From Polytrichum commune (Eukaryota; Streptophyta; Polytrichopsida; Polytrichales; Polytrichaceae), in assembly GCA_950295325.1 (NCBI GenBank), contig OX485803.1, positions 54,637,554-54,701,553 of the forward strand: a stretch of DNA of 64,000 nucleotides, read 5' to 3'. Below, one piece after another: positions 10,855-23,539 of the stretch. How positions within the stretch are numbered: the first letter of the stretch is position 1; each line of letters starts with the position of its first letter. The notes below the pieces were generated by a model. The model had not been told where the DNA came from, ran no database searches, and was given only the letters and a program-made list of their open reading frames with translations. The position numbers were made by a program, and so were the translations under genes.

Positions 10855-13800
10855 TGTGAGCCCAAATTAGGTGCCCACATGTGTTTTTAAGCTTTGAAGT
10901 TATTAAAACTTGGGCTTGGATTTCCTATTAATTATTCAAAACATAAAAAGAGTGTTACATTGAATTTTAATTTAGATTAAGTTGTAGGCTAGATTGTTAG
11001 TAATTTAGTGTTAAAGTGTGAAGTTGAGATTTTACGAATTAGTTAGTCGGGTTAATAGGATTTAGGCCTAAAGGCTTAGTGACCTGGGTTGATTGTGTTA
11101 GAATGGGCATCGTTAGTGTTCGTATTAGGGGGGGGGGTCCACTGTACCCTAGCATTTTCCGGATCCAGGGACTATGGGGCGGTTGAAGCAAGCCTCCGGT
11201 CTCTCTCTCGCTCTCGGTGGACAGAGCCGCAAGGCCGCTGGCCGGAGGAGGCTCTGGGGAGGAATTGTTAGCTGTTCTCTGCCGACAGACAAAGAGGGTG
11301 AGTGGGGGGAAGTTTGGGAGAGAGCCCACCTTGCAGAGATAGCTTGAGCTAGTGGAGATCAACCCTCACCAAAGCGGGACGTGTGGATTTGAGGTTTGAG
11401 CTGCACTGCTAGGCAGCTGAGAGCTTCAAGATGAGTTGAGTCCACGGACTCAACTTCGCAGTGTTTCGGCTGTTGTCACAAGCAATGTGGCTGCGAGTAA
11501 GGTGGGTTGATATTAGACTCAATTGGTGTGATTCTTTGTGTTGTGGTTGTGGCCACTCGGTCAGGCAAGAGGCAGAGAAGGGAGGTTGAAGCAAGCTTTA
11601 AGATTCTGGGTTTAAGGAGGGTGAGGAGCTCACACTGTTATGAAATCAGTTGGCCTTGTCGAAATTCGAGCTGTGAGGGGTGCGCCTTGCCATAGCAGTG
11701 GACATGCTGCTGGCAAGGCTGTAGTAAGTTTTTGCTATGGCTCAAAACAACAAAACCCAGGGAACAAAGTCTCCAGGAAGACTGAGCTAGTGTCTATAAG
11801 GGTTATTGTCACATTGGATTAAGGATTTTAATAACATGTTAAGATCTTTCTTCCTTCATTACTTCTTAATTCCAGTTATTTTCCCACTCTTATGGTTCTT
11901 TTGTGCTTCCTCAGTAGTGAGTGACTCCGTCCTATCAAAAGGTAATTTTCTATCATTCTATGGTTTCGACCTATGTCAGTCGTGAAGCTCAACAGCTTGG
12001 CAAGTAGTCATTGGCAATTTGTCAGGACCGAAGTCCGGGGTAATGTCTTTTAGTAACCGCATCGTCTTTGATCAATGTAAATCACAATTGCAACAATTCA
12101 ACATTTTAATTTCCTTTTAATTGAACTTACAACCATCATGCCTATCTTCACATGCTCAAGTCACCACCTTAGTCTTCGACCATCTGGTGACTCATCTCAA
12201 ACAATCATCCATTTGTCAATACGGAATCAATACATCAACAGCTAGGCGATATTCTTCCTTAAGGTTTTAGTCCTCTAAAAGCTAATCAACAACATTCAAA
12301 GGGTAAAGTCTTACTCCAGTAAGATATTCTTTCCTTCTTGGGAAGGTACTGCCTGGACAGCCTATGGCCTGCCTCTAGCCCTTCCATCTCTTCCGCAGGC
12401 AATTGGCTTAGCTCCCTTTCTCTCTCTCTCTCTCTCTCTGGTCCATCGGCTACTGGTCATTAATTGGAGGCGCTAGCCCAGGCGATAGCCTCACTCTAGC
12501 CTCTCCGTCTGTCCCTCTTCCTAAGACTATTGCCCTTCTCGGCTGGCTACTAGGCAGTCTCTGGGACCTCTCAGTTATCTCCATAGACTATGGCTATCAT
12601 CCTTCTTGAGGGGCCCATTGCCTGTTCTCCCGGTTCCGGGCTACTAGCCTTTAGTTAAGCCTATTGCCTATCTTGCTTCTTGTCAAGCTTTTCCTTACTT
12701 GCCTTCTTCACGACAGGCTGTATGTATCCGTCAAACTCTCTCTCTGACTAATTGCCTTGCCACTCTCTGGCCTTTTATCAGACTATTGCCACATCTTGGC
12801 TACGGCTTTTCATAGCCCTCAGACACATCTCTCAGAATATTGCCTCACTGTTTCTCATCACTCTACAACTTCTCAGCCTCTTGTGCTTCACTTCTATCAC
12901 TCACATTTAATTAGCATTGTCTTGCCCAAATACAAACTTCCTCTCAGTCTATTTGCCTGATCTCGTCATTACAATGCTATGTCAGACTACTTGCCCAACC
13001 ATACTTCCAAATATCACTCACAACATTTCACATAACACACTTCACCAATTCTCTCCAATCATAAGACGAGCAACAACACATTGCAATTTGCTCATAACTT
13101 CTTCATTAGCACAAAATGTAATTCTACTTCAGGGTCCAGTTATTGCGGCCCTTCAACTTCCTATTACTGAGATCTCAAGCTTCTTGCTTGGTCCCGACTA
13201 TGGCCTGGCTCAATCACTGAGCTACAGACTTCTACGCCTATTGCTAATCTGAGACTATGTAAGATCTTGCTGCTTGCAAATAGCCTGCCTTTCTTCCTGA
13301 CACCCTCTTCCTAAATGCCGAGAGAGAGAAGGTCAGGTGGTTAGCCGTCATAACCACTTCTTAACGGCTATTGCCTGCTTTCATCCCTCTGGATGGCTAC
13401 TGACTGCCTATAGCCAGATGAAATACGTTAGATTTCAAGAATTGCCCTTTTCAGACGGGCGATAGCCAAAAAAATCAGTTCTACAAAGGCCAGGCTAGGA
13501 TTCATTGGCATTGAGGTGGTCAATCGGTATGGAGAGCCACCACTTCACATTGGCTGGTGGGCGAATCGGAGAATTGGCAGGGGAAATCAAAGGTTTCGGG
13601 GAATCTCTCACACTCGTATCTAAATACAACTGCTACGGAGGAGGGTTCATGATTAGGGGCTCGGTTGTTGTGGACTCATGGTGGGTGAATCTGCTGGGGC
13701 TAAGGAGCTGAGATTGGTTCAAGGGAAGTCGACGGCCAGGGGCTGCAGGTTGATCCACACCGAACATAATCAATTCACGGGGAAGCTGCACGCTGCTGGG

Positions 13801-14331
13801 AACAAGGGCTGACTGATTTGAAGGTTGGGTGGAAGGGATAATCGATGCTGGCCAAGGGCCTATTAACGAGGCTGCCAGAACCAGCAGCTAACTGTAACGA
13901 GGAAGGAGAATGGGTTACAGAGGCACCGAGGCTCTTAAGCCAGTAGGTCTACCAGAACAGAGTATTAGTTAGGACTTAGGGTTGGGGGGTTGATTTAGTA
14001 ATTGAATTAAGTCACACTCAGTAAGCCCAACAGTTAACAAGGGCCAAGTAGTGACTTAACTTAGATTAGTGTAAGGCATAGGTAGTTAATAGGTTTAGTA
14101 CCACGTGTAAGTGAGCAATGAGAATGTGATTGTGTGACAATGATCATGGGGAAGGAGTTTTTGTAAATACTCCGAATCTAGTGTCTTTAAAATAAAAAGG
14201 TTGTGTGTTTTAAATATCATCGTTGGAACATTGGTAGCTGGGTTACAAGGCAAAGGGAGTTGGTGAATGCATGTGAGCTATGAGCTCTCACCCGGATTAC
14301 GACGCTTAAGGGTGGGGGTTTATGGCTGACA
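10855..14331. mobile_element. Large solo-LTR-like element A nested in the chromovirus
   Basis: The element starts TGTGAGCCCAAATTAGG and ends TATGGCTGACA, i.e. TG...CA ends, flanked by the 5-bp duplication GAGCT (10850-10854 and 14332-14336). Both ends match the reverse complement of the element at 19195-20969, as does an internal CCCTAGCATTTTCCGG word near 11149. It has no internal coding domains. It is best read as a solo LTR of an LTR retrotransposon family. The middle (12350-13470) is pyrimidine-rich and full of TATTGCC / GGCTATNGCC words, and accounts for much of the length difference from the 1.8-kb copy. The target duplication is still perfect although the host element is heavily decayed, so the insertion is younger than its host. 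Confidence 0.65.
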
Positions 14332-16510
14332 GAGCTCGTCCTTTGTAAAGTGACATTTATACAATTTTGCATACAATCGATGTTTACGAAGAATTTTGAG
14401 GACTTTGCTCATGTGGGCTACATGTTCCTCTTCATTTTGTGAGAATACAAATATGTCATCAAGGTACACCAAGACAAACTTGCCAAGGTATTTGTGAAAA
14501 ATTCGATTCATCACACCTTGAAATGTTGCCGGTACATTAGTCAATCAAAAGCTTAAAATTTGAAATTGATAATGGCCGAACGGAATTCTAAATGCCGTCT
14601 TAGGGGCATCCTCATCCGAAATTAGAGTGTGGTGATAACCTTGTGCTAAATAAATACATGAAAAAATTCGAGCACCTGCCAATTGATCAAAGAAATCATC
14701 AATTCTAGGCAAAGGGTATCTATTTTTTATTGTCTGCTTATTCAACGCGCGTTAGTAGACCACCATTCTCAAAGTTCCATCCTTTGTTTGTAGAAAAAGA
14801 ATGGGAGATCCATAAGGCGACACACTAGGTTCTATCCAACATTTTTCCAAGTACTCTTGTACTTGCCTCTTCGCCTCTTCCAATTCTTTTGGACTTAGGC
14901 GGTGAATCAACCTAAAAGGCGGTTTACTACCCTCCTCCAAAGGAATGGTATGAGCCATTTCTCTCTTAGGGGTAGCCCACTTGGCAATGGTTAAAAACAT
15001 CTTCGAACTTCTCCAAAAGTGTGGCTAAGCACCTTGTGTCAACAAGTTGGGACGAGGTTTCCTCATCGTCAACCTTGGTCAATTAGAATAAAATGGGATG
15101 GCCTTTTTTATTACTACCCTCTTAAATTACATTGCCGAGAGGCATTTTGTTGAGAATTTAGGTACTCAATGCATCAAAGGATTGGCTTGCAATGAATTTT
15201 TTTGCTTGCCCTTTTGAATGACACATGTTTTGCATTCATAATCCACATGTGCCTTATACTTGTTCAACCAATCATCATCAAATATCAAATTTGTGCCGTC
15301 ACTAAGTTTTGTGACCACGCACGTTGGGTGACCATACTATTGTTGAACTTTGACACGCAACTTGACATATCCTTCAACTTGAACTTTCTCTCCATTTGTC
15401 GATTTCAAAACACTAGAATCCTTAACATATTGCAATCCAAAATTGTCAAGATGGCTAAAATTGACAAAACAATTAGTGGCCACAATGTACAATATCACAT
15501 GAGCATTAAGTCCCGAAACTTGACCCAAAAATTGCATTGCAGGTTTCCTAATCCCACCAAAAACATTCAATTTTTTTGGCCTAGGTGGATCACAATAAAC
15601 TTGCAATGTGAGGGGTTGTTGTCTTTCAAGACTTGAAACTCAAGTAACAATTGCAATCCTTTCAAGGCCCTCTTTACAAACACACTTTTGTGTTTTTCAA
15701 TCAAAAAACAAGCTCTTGTATCAAAATGATGCAACCTTTTACCTTCTCTATAAGCCAATGGAAATCTTTCCATCATGAGAGAAGTCTAATCTACAAACAT
15801 ACATTTTCCATAGATTTCTGAGTGAAAATCCATCAAAAATCAAATGAGCGTTTACATGGAATAGAAAGTGTTTCCTCTTTATTATCTAGATATGTACAAA
15901 TGAGAAAATCAAAAGAATGCTCTATCATGGCCTTTATCAAAGAGACCAAAGAACTATCAACAAAATTAACACATTGTTCATCTTTACCAACAAGGAGCCC
16001 ACTAGTCAACTATTGGCGATTCAAAAATTCCAATGGCCACCCTCGTTGAAGGGGTGAACAACAACTTGCTCGCGGATTTATAGTTTTAATCCACGGACAA
16101 AGAGTTTAAATTTTGTCGCCCGTCTCAACTCTAAGTTTGTAATTTGCATACAAAAGAGCTGGAACTCGGTGGCATAAGCCTATACTGACCCTTTGTGTGT
16201 CAATATTCATAACTTATTTCGGGCAACTTTCTTGGGAAGGACATTCCCAGAAGCTTGAATCAATGTTTGGTGGAATTTACCACAAACGGTTATCTTGCCC
16301 GACAGCCTCAAGCTCTTTGGCAAGAGTTTGCCAATGTTGGGCCACGCGCGGCTCAAGGTAAGTCCAAGCAACTTGGATTTTATCCTCTTCAGCAACTTGA
16401 CCCGCGGTCAAGTAGCGCTCCATACAGCGTAACAACTGTAAGATATTGGATCCCGGTTTATCCTTAAAGCGTTCAGGTTCCATCAACTGAATGTGTTGGG
16501 TAGAGGCCCT

Positions 16511-16745
16511 CATGCCACTTTTCAAAGTTAACTCCCACTTATTGGATCGCCACCAATCCTTATGACTAAGGCTCTTTGATAGCCTTGCTCACACTTTTAG
16601 TAGTACTATGGTTTGCCACTAGTTAACTCCCACTACTTGGATTGCCACCAATCCTTACGGCTAACGCTCCTTGATAGCCTTGCTTACACTACTAGTGGTC
16701 CTATGGCTCCATAATAGCCTTGTTCACACCACTAGTGCGTTACAC
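16511..16745 (-). repeat. 5' LTR of the chromovirus, inner part shortened
   Basis: It begins (minus strand) TGTAACGCACTAGTGG at 16745. It is about 120 bp shorter than the other LTR and abuts the primer-binding-site-like sequence and gag with almost no leader. Confidence 0.65.
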
Positions 16746-17200
16746 ACTTAACACCCATATACCTTAAAGATAATATATTTGTTACCATGAATACCTAGTT
16801 GTAATTGCCGGGTTTGCATTTATTGAAAATAACAATATTTTTTGGGAATTGTTAAATCATTGCAGTCGATTGATAAATGACCACAAGGACGTGTTGTTTG
16901 GTCACATGAAGAAGAACAAGGTATTAGCTATGTGTAAGAATTAGAAAACTTGGCCAACTTGGATAACAACTTAGAGCTTAGTCGATACCTTGCATATTGA
17001 CTATGGTCGTTTTGCCTAGTGTGTGGTGGATTTAACAATTCCCTCTTCTTATTGGCCCCTTAGTATTCGAATTGATAGGGGAGAGTGTTTTATAAGGTTG
17101 GAGTCTAGTTGTGCGTGATTATTTTGGGAAGGCAACGACTCCAAGCAACAAATCTGTGTCAAATTGGGGTCATGTAGTGGCATTGAAGAGGAGGGGGGTA
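16746..17200. repeat. Right half of the dispersed repeat split by the chromovirus
   Basis: It matches 41687-43096, apart from inserts in that copy: CACTTAACACCCATATACC, then TTTGTTACCATGAATACC, then GTGTGGTGGATTTAACAA. At 17060 the word CCCCTTAGTATT is the empty site for the 394-bp MITE present in the other copy. The match ends about 17200, where other DNA begins. Confidence 0.7.
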
Positions 17201-17467
17201 TTAGATATCAATAGGATTAGATATAAGATTGCACATATTGACATACACAAAGATATATGAACAATGCTTGGAATGAGATGATCTCATGCTCTTCTTGCTT
17301 TGTCTTTTATTCTTTTCTTTCTTTTCTTTTAATTGGTTCATACAAACAATATGGGATAACTCTTATCCCTCTTTGGACTAGCATTGTAGCCTTATTATTT
17401 ATTATTTTTTTCTCATGCTTATTCTATTATATTTCTATTGATTACGAGCAATTTAATGCTCTACCTT
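17201..17467. other. AT-rich stretch at the 3' edge of the first copia relic
   Basis: T-rich sequence with no coding signal. It may be the 3' untranslated or LTR part of the copia relic, but no matching second LTR was found near 23.5-24.1 kb. Confidence 0.35.
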
Positions 17468-19194
17468 CTATACTTCCAATGCACTTGAGTAGTCAAAGGC
17501 TTCTAAACCCATTGCACTTGTTAATCCTTGATGCTTATTCTTTACAAGTGGTTTGGTTAGCACGTCCGTTATCATATCCTCCGTTGAGCAATACTTCAAC
17601 CATATCTCTTGGTTTTTTAGTTTCTCTTTAATGAAGTGATGTTGTACATCGATATGCTTGGTGCGAGAATGGTGTGATTCTTTGCAAGTACTATGCATCC
17701 TTGATTGTGGCACATGATGGATGTTGGTCTTTCTTGCACGTATCTCACATCCGCCAAAAGTAGCCTAAGCCAAACCGCTTCCTTCGTGCAATGGCTAGTG
17801 GCCATGTAGTTTGCCTCCGTTGTGCAATGGCTAGTGGCCATGTAGTATGCCTCCGTCGTAGACAATGCAATGGTTGGTTGCTTCTTGTATTTCCACCAAA
17901 TGATTCCAATGCCAACAAAGAATGCCATCTCCCGTCCAATCCGCATCGCAAAATCCTCTCAAGGCAATATCCTTCCTTCAAGGTATACTTTAAAGTCCAA
18001 AGTGCCCTTCAAATATCTCATGATACGTTTTACGGCCATCCAATGCGGTTGACCGGCCTTCGACATGAATTGGCTCTCCGTACTCACTGCAAATGAAATA
18101 TCGGCCCTCGTGGCTACCATTCCATACATGAGAGATTCTACTCCGTCTTGTATGGAATGTCTTCCATTTTCCTTTGCACATTCTCAAATTCTTCATCAGA
18201 AAGTTTTAACAATTTTGAATTCGCATCGATCGGAGTTCCTACTAGTTTGTATTTTTCCATGTTGTAACGATTTAGGACCTCCTTGATGTAGTTTTTTTGG
18301 TTCATGGTGATGATACGAGCTTCTCTATTCCTCTCAAATTCCACTCTTAGGCAATAATTTAATTCTCCGAGATCACTCATCTCAAATTCCTTCTCGAGGT
18401 TCGATTTGAGGCACTTCAATTGGATTATATTGCTTGCCAATATGATCAAACCATCCACGTATAAGATTGCTACCAATAAATACTCACATATTTGTTTGAC
18501 GTTCAATGAATGGTCCGCTTGGCTCTTACAAATGCCCTCAATAATGGAGAACGAGTCGATACGGTGGTACTACACCCTCGGCGATTGCTTGAGCCTGTAC
18601 AAAGCTTTATTGAGTTTGCACACAAGGTGTTCCTTCTTCTCTTATATGAAACCTTCTAGTTGATCTTTGTAAATCTCCATTAAAAAAATGTCGTGTTTAT
18701 GTTCATTTGGTGGATCTTCCAATCCATGGCTGCTCTTAACGCAAGAATGCATATAATGGTGATAAACTTGGCCACATGAACAAAGGTCTCGTTGAAATCC
18801 ACTTCGTCCACTTGAGAATATACTTTTGCTACTAACCGCGCCATTTACCTAACAATTTCACCCAATGCATACTTGTTGGTGCAGAACACTCGTTTGCATC
18901 CTACACTCTGGCGATCATTTGGAAGATTGGTCAATTCCCACATACCGTTGGCCATAAGTGAGTCTAACTCCTCTTGTATTGCGCCTCTCACTTGCTCAAA
19001 TCTTCGGATCTCAACGCTTTGTATAAATTCAAATGATCATCCAAAAATGCCACATTGGCCCATTTTCGATGTATTGGAGTAAAATGTAATTTTTCCACCA
19101 CTCTCTCGCCAAATGATGTTCTCTCTTAGAATATCTTCTATTTTCGCCAAATTTCTCAATGCGGCCGTTATTCTTTGTAGATGTTTCGAGTTTA

Positions 19195-20969
19195 CGTCAG
19201 CTATAAACCCCCACTCTTAAGCGTCTGAGGTCTAGGTGGGAGTCTATGGCTCACATGAATTTACATAACTTCCCTTGGCCCTTGGAATCCACACCTCAAG
19301 GCTTCTCAATGTGCATGTGAAACAATCAACTTTTATTTAACTAGTACAGGGTTTAAGTATTTAGGAATACTCATTAGCCTAACCATAACAATCATTCCCC
19401 AACGCCTACACTAAGCATGAACCATCAACACTGCCTCCAGCCTCAATCCTAATGGCATTGCCTTGCCTTAGGCTCACATTAATGCTCACATGAACGTGTT
19501 GATTCAACCCATTCCTCTTCTAACTAATCCAGCTAATCCTACTTATTCAACTACACCCTAACATCCTCAAGCCAATGTAAGCTGCCACCCTCTGTGTTTC
19601 GGCCTCTGCTGGTTTACAGAGTCTCCTGGAACCACCAACCCGTCAGTGCCCGTCAACCTGTCACTCCCCGTCAACCGCTCTCGGCAGCAACGTGTGTACC
19701 GGCTCCTAACTCCAGACTGCTGGCTTCCAGTACCCTCGAGCCTAATCTCTTCAGTTTCGGCATTGCTGATTCTTCGAAGACACGTTGTCCTCCAACCCCT
19801 AAGCTGAGCTCTTGGGTGCTTGCTGCCCACCTCCACACAACCATCTCTCGGCTGTAGAGCAAGTGCAAGTCATCAACAGAGCTCAGGTGATCTTGTGGTC
19901 AGTTGTGGAAGCGACCTATAGGTTCGATGAAACGGCTTCCAGCTGCCTCCCCCTTCCAAGAATATGCGAGCATTCCTCGGCTTCGGGAATAGCCATTAGT
20001 TCCCCTCCCCTCTACACTCTCAATCCCCTACCATCCTCCTGTTTTGACTTTCGAAGATTTCAGATTGATAGATGGTTCGAACAGAAAGCACATCTAACCA
20101 GAATGATAGCCCAGTTGTCAAACAACAATTCCTTGCTGGAATCTTCGACCTGTAATGCGCTCTGAGGTTGAGTTGCAATCGTTCCAGACACAATGCTTCT
20201 TCTCTTGTTGATTTGCTTCTCCCTGCTAACATTCTCAGTGCATTCCCTTAGCATTATGTTGTCCAACCTTCCCTGTTTTAGGCTGAGCCTCCTCACTTGG
20301 CCTCTTCCTCCTTCGAGCAAGGCTGCTGCTCCCACACTCCGTTCCCTAGTCGTCTCCAGTCCCTTACACCTTAAACAGCAGCCGAGGAGCCCTCCAATTC
20401 CCTTGCCTCTTGCTTCCTACTAGTCCAGCATTCAAGAGCCACCGAAGTGGTTTTTTCTCCGCTTCCGCCACAGCTTGTTGTTGCGACCATCCCTTAGCTA
20501 GGCTGGGCCTGGGATTTTTTTTCCCACAGCCCAGCTCTCACACAGATCCAACATTCCTCTCCCGACCTGGCTTCCTATTGTTGCCCAGCAGCACCGCTCC
20601 GAACCGAGAGAGAGAGAGCCTCCTAGCTCCCGTTCGGCCTAACTGCCCAGAGTTCCCACAGGCCGGAAAATGCTAGGGTACAACGCCTCGGTCCCTAAAT
20701 GGACAGCCTCACTACCCTTCTAAGTTAATTAAACTCAAACACCATTGGCCTCAACGTCAACCTGAACACTCAACTTAACAAGGCTCTAATCCACTAATCT
20801 TAATGCTTTAATACTAAAAAACTCCACCCACTAATCCAACATCTAATTGGCTACATTGCTAAAGGTTCCACTCTTTTTATATTTTGAGTAATTGATAAAA
20901 AGTCAAACATAAGTCCTAATACATTGTTTTAGCTTAAAGACACATGTGAGCACAAAATTTGGACTCACA
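19195..20969. mobile_element. Solo-LTR-like element B nested in copia relic 1
   Basis: Same family as element A but in the opposite orientation: it starts CGTCAGCTATAAACCCC and ends TTTGGACTCACA, flanked by GTTTA (19190-19194) and GTTTC (20970-20974), a 5-bp duplication with one mismatch. It contains the CGGAAAATGCTAGGGTA word seen (complement) in A near 11149. No coding capacity; ORFs here are shadows. About 1.78 kb, half the length of A. Confidence 0.6.
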
Positions 20970-22741
20970 GTTTCTCATCGGGTTTCTCACCATTATTACT
21001 CAAAGATGATTTGGAAGATGTGTCCACAACAACTGTCGTAGGGCCTTCATTTCTCACACTTGAACGCATCTCCAAATCGTTTCCAATGCTCGTGCTATCC
21101 TCTATGAATACAATGTTTTTATTTTTTATGATCTTTCTAGTTTGCAAATACATTAGCCTATAGGCCTTAGTTCCCTTATAATAACTCAAAAATAAATAAT
21201 TTGTGCCCTTTGTATTGAGTTTACCTTTAGTTTCATCGGGCATCATTGCGTAGGCGAGGCATCCGAACACACGCATGTGTGCAATGTAGGGCCTTCTTTC
21301 ATTCAACATTTCTTCAAGCGTAATGGGGTCCAATGCCCTCGTTGGACATCGGTTTCGTGTGTAAACCGCATTAGCCACTGCTCGCACGCTCCGCCAATCC
21401 ATTTTGTTGAGGCTAATATAGGGTGGACGTTTGCTTCTCGATGTCATGATCCTTTAAAAAATGGTTGCATGCATTGGAAACAAACTCTCTGCCATTGTCC
21501 GACCGAACGTTTTGATTTTGTACTCCAATTGTGTCCCGACGAGTACCTTTAACTCCTTGTACTTTTCAAAGCACTCCCATTTGGATTTTAACGCATACAA
21601 CCACACCTTCCTTGAGAAATCATCAATGAAGATTACGAAATACCTTGCACTGCCCATGGATGTGATCCGCATGGGACCACACACATCCGAAGGTTTGGTC
21701 GTTCGTTTTCACCCTCATTCGGAAATGCGACCTTATATTATTTGTCTTTGATACACACTTCACAAAACAACAAGAATGTGGGACAATTTTTTTGCCAAAA
21801 TTCATGTCACTCACCATAGTTTGAAACTTATGAATACCCTTCACATTCAAACGACCAAGGTAGCGGTGCCAAAGCTCGAGCTCGCTATCTTTTGTTGAAA
21901 ATTATACCAAATTGGCTACATCCTCTTCTTATATATTTATAAATTTTATTTCATACAAGTAGTCTTCGTGTGGCACAATTGTAATGGCTTCACCATCGTA
22001 AGATTTTATAAAACAAGTTTGTTCATAGAGAGCAAATTGACATGCAATTTGGGCTCATAGAGCACATCTTTGATATGAATTCGGTTGATTTTACATTCCA
22101 TAATTATTTTCACGACAATGAATTCCATTTCAATGGTTTTAACAAGACTATTATCATCCAAATGCACATTGTGTGGAGCAATTACCTCATGTGTATCAAA
22201 TGTGGCCCTATGTGAAGTCATGTGTATGGATGTTTCCAAATCTATGATCCACTTGCATACACTCCTCAAATGTGCTTCATTACGCATTATAAATGCGTAG
22301 TCCTTATCTTCCTTCGCATTTTTTTTTCTTTCACTATTTGTTTTTTACTTTGTAATAAAAACGCGCAATGTAGCATGGTTCGCCGTAATAGAAACACGAT
22401 TTTGCGTCTTGATGTGGAAATGAATTATCACCTTTGTTTTGTTACAACACCATGACAACATCCTCACCTTGAGTCTCAATCTCCTTGCGCTTCGACATCT
22501 TGTGCATCAAATGCGCTGGCACGTTGTCCATCGTAAGTTCATTCATCGGCATCGTCTCTAAGGTGGTGATCAAGTATTTAAAGATGTCAGCAAATTCCCG
22601 AGCAAGGTCATGACAATATCTTTGCCTCTTATGGGTACCTCCAAACAAGCAAGTTGATCCGCAAATGCCTTGACCTTGTTGACGTGGTCCAACAAGTCAT
22701 TGTCCTCGTGCATCTTACACGTAAAAAAACTTATGGTTAAT

Positions 22742-23080
22742 CTCGGAGGGGGGGGGTAGTCATTGGTTGCAATAGCAATATACGTGCGAACAAATGATAG
22801 GGTATTTTAAAACCATGGGGGCTAAAAATTATAAATGGACTTAAGAGTAATATAGGGTATCAAAAATGGCACTGGACATCTTTAAAGTACTATAGGGTAT
22901 GAAATAATAAGTAATTTGGAATTATAAGTAATGCAAGCCATTTTTCTATTAACCCAAAGTAGAAATTTACATAATGATAGCATATGAAAAAAAGAAGAGA
23001 ATTGAAAGTAATACCCCCCTATAAAATAGTGGTTGTTCGCACCTATATCCTTAACTTTTTAACACACTGCCCCCCCCGAG
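22742..23080. mobile_element. 339-bp MITE with G-run terminal inverted repeats
   Basis: Left end CTCGGAGGGGGGGG, right end complement CTCGGGGGGGGCAGTG. A second paired block, GTGCGAACAA, lies about 40-50 bp in from each end. It is flanked by the perfect 8-bp duplication TGGTTAAT (22734-22741 and 23081-23088), inserted in the gag part of copia relic 1. An 8-bp duplication is typical of hAT elements, but the termini are not the usual hAT CAGGG, so the superfamily is unsettled. Confidence 0.75.
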
Positions 23081-23539
23081 TGGTTAATGAAAACAATATT
23101 GGACAAACTCTTCGTCGTGTGAACGTTGCAAAGGGTATTCCATGCATCCGCGGGTCCTTTGCAACTCTTGATGTGCACAAGTTGGTTGTCCACTAAGTTG
23201 AGGTTGAGGATGAATATGGTATTTTTGATGCGTTTTTGGTATTTCTTCAACACTTTAGGATCTGCATTGGGAGGTGGAGCTTTCTCATATCCATCTATAA
23301 TGCTCCAAAGATCCATGGATGCCAACAACATTTCGATTTTAAACTTCCAAAGGGTGAAGTTCCCTCCATTGAACTTGTCAATGACTCTAGCGGCCTTGCT
23401 ATCAAATGATGTCATCGTACGCTCGAATATACTCAAACTAATTTTTGTTGGCCTACAATTAATCCAATCCAAACTAAAAGATAATTTCTTACATTCTGAA
23501 TATGTGTATATTCATATGTTTTCAAATAGGTCTCATTGT

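Larger units (their letters stand above)
8026..16745 (-). mobile_element. Ty3/gypsy LTR retrotransposon, chromovirus lineage, fossil with nested insert
   Basis: The element reads right to left. The 5' LTR is at 16511-16745 and the 3' LTR at about 8026-8383. A primer-binding site like tRNA-Met (complement of 16505-16517) and a purine-rich tract (complement of 8382-8396) are present. Parts in order: gag (16277-16510, EEDKIQVAWTYLEP), protease region, reverse transcriptase (about 14545-15000 and 14337-14544, VYLDDIFVF), RNase H (10208-10640, GIGAILLQKGQ), integrase (about 8750-10200) and a C-terminal chromodomain (near 8570-8680, FIKWLGYGLDHNSWEPE). The chromodomain places it among chromoviruses. 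A 3.5-kb LTR-like element sits inside at 10855-14331, so the original length was about 5.2 kb. It is broken throughout, with well over ten breaks, and the LTRs are clearly diverged: old. The flanking repeat resumes exactly at 16746. Confidence 0.85.
17468..23480 (-). mobile_element. Ty1/copia LTR retrotransposon fossil 1, with two nested inserts
   Basis: It reads right to left. Gag is at about 23090-23472 and 22440-22740 (FNGGNFTLWKFKIEM; HEDNDLLDHVNKVKA). The protease and gag-pre-integrase region is at about 21850-22300. Integrase and post-integrase sequence is at 20975-21690 (FGCLAYAMMPDETKG). Reverse transcriptase is at about 18138-19190 (ILYVDGLIILASN; EMSDLGELNYCLRVEF) and RNase H at 17468-17990. 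This gag-PR-IN-RT-RH order is diagnostic of Ty1/copia. A solo-LTR-like element is inserted at 19195-20969 and a MITE at 22742-23080. More than ten breaks; LTRs not identified. Old. Confidence 0.8.

Noticed and set aside
12757-13252. Plus-strand ORFs in the middle of element A
   Set aside because: Pyrimidine-rich, repetitive sequence inside an LTR-like element; translations are low complexity.
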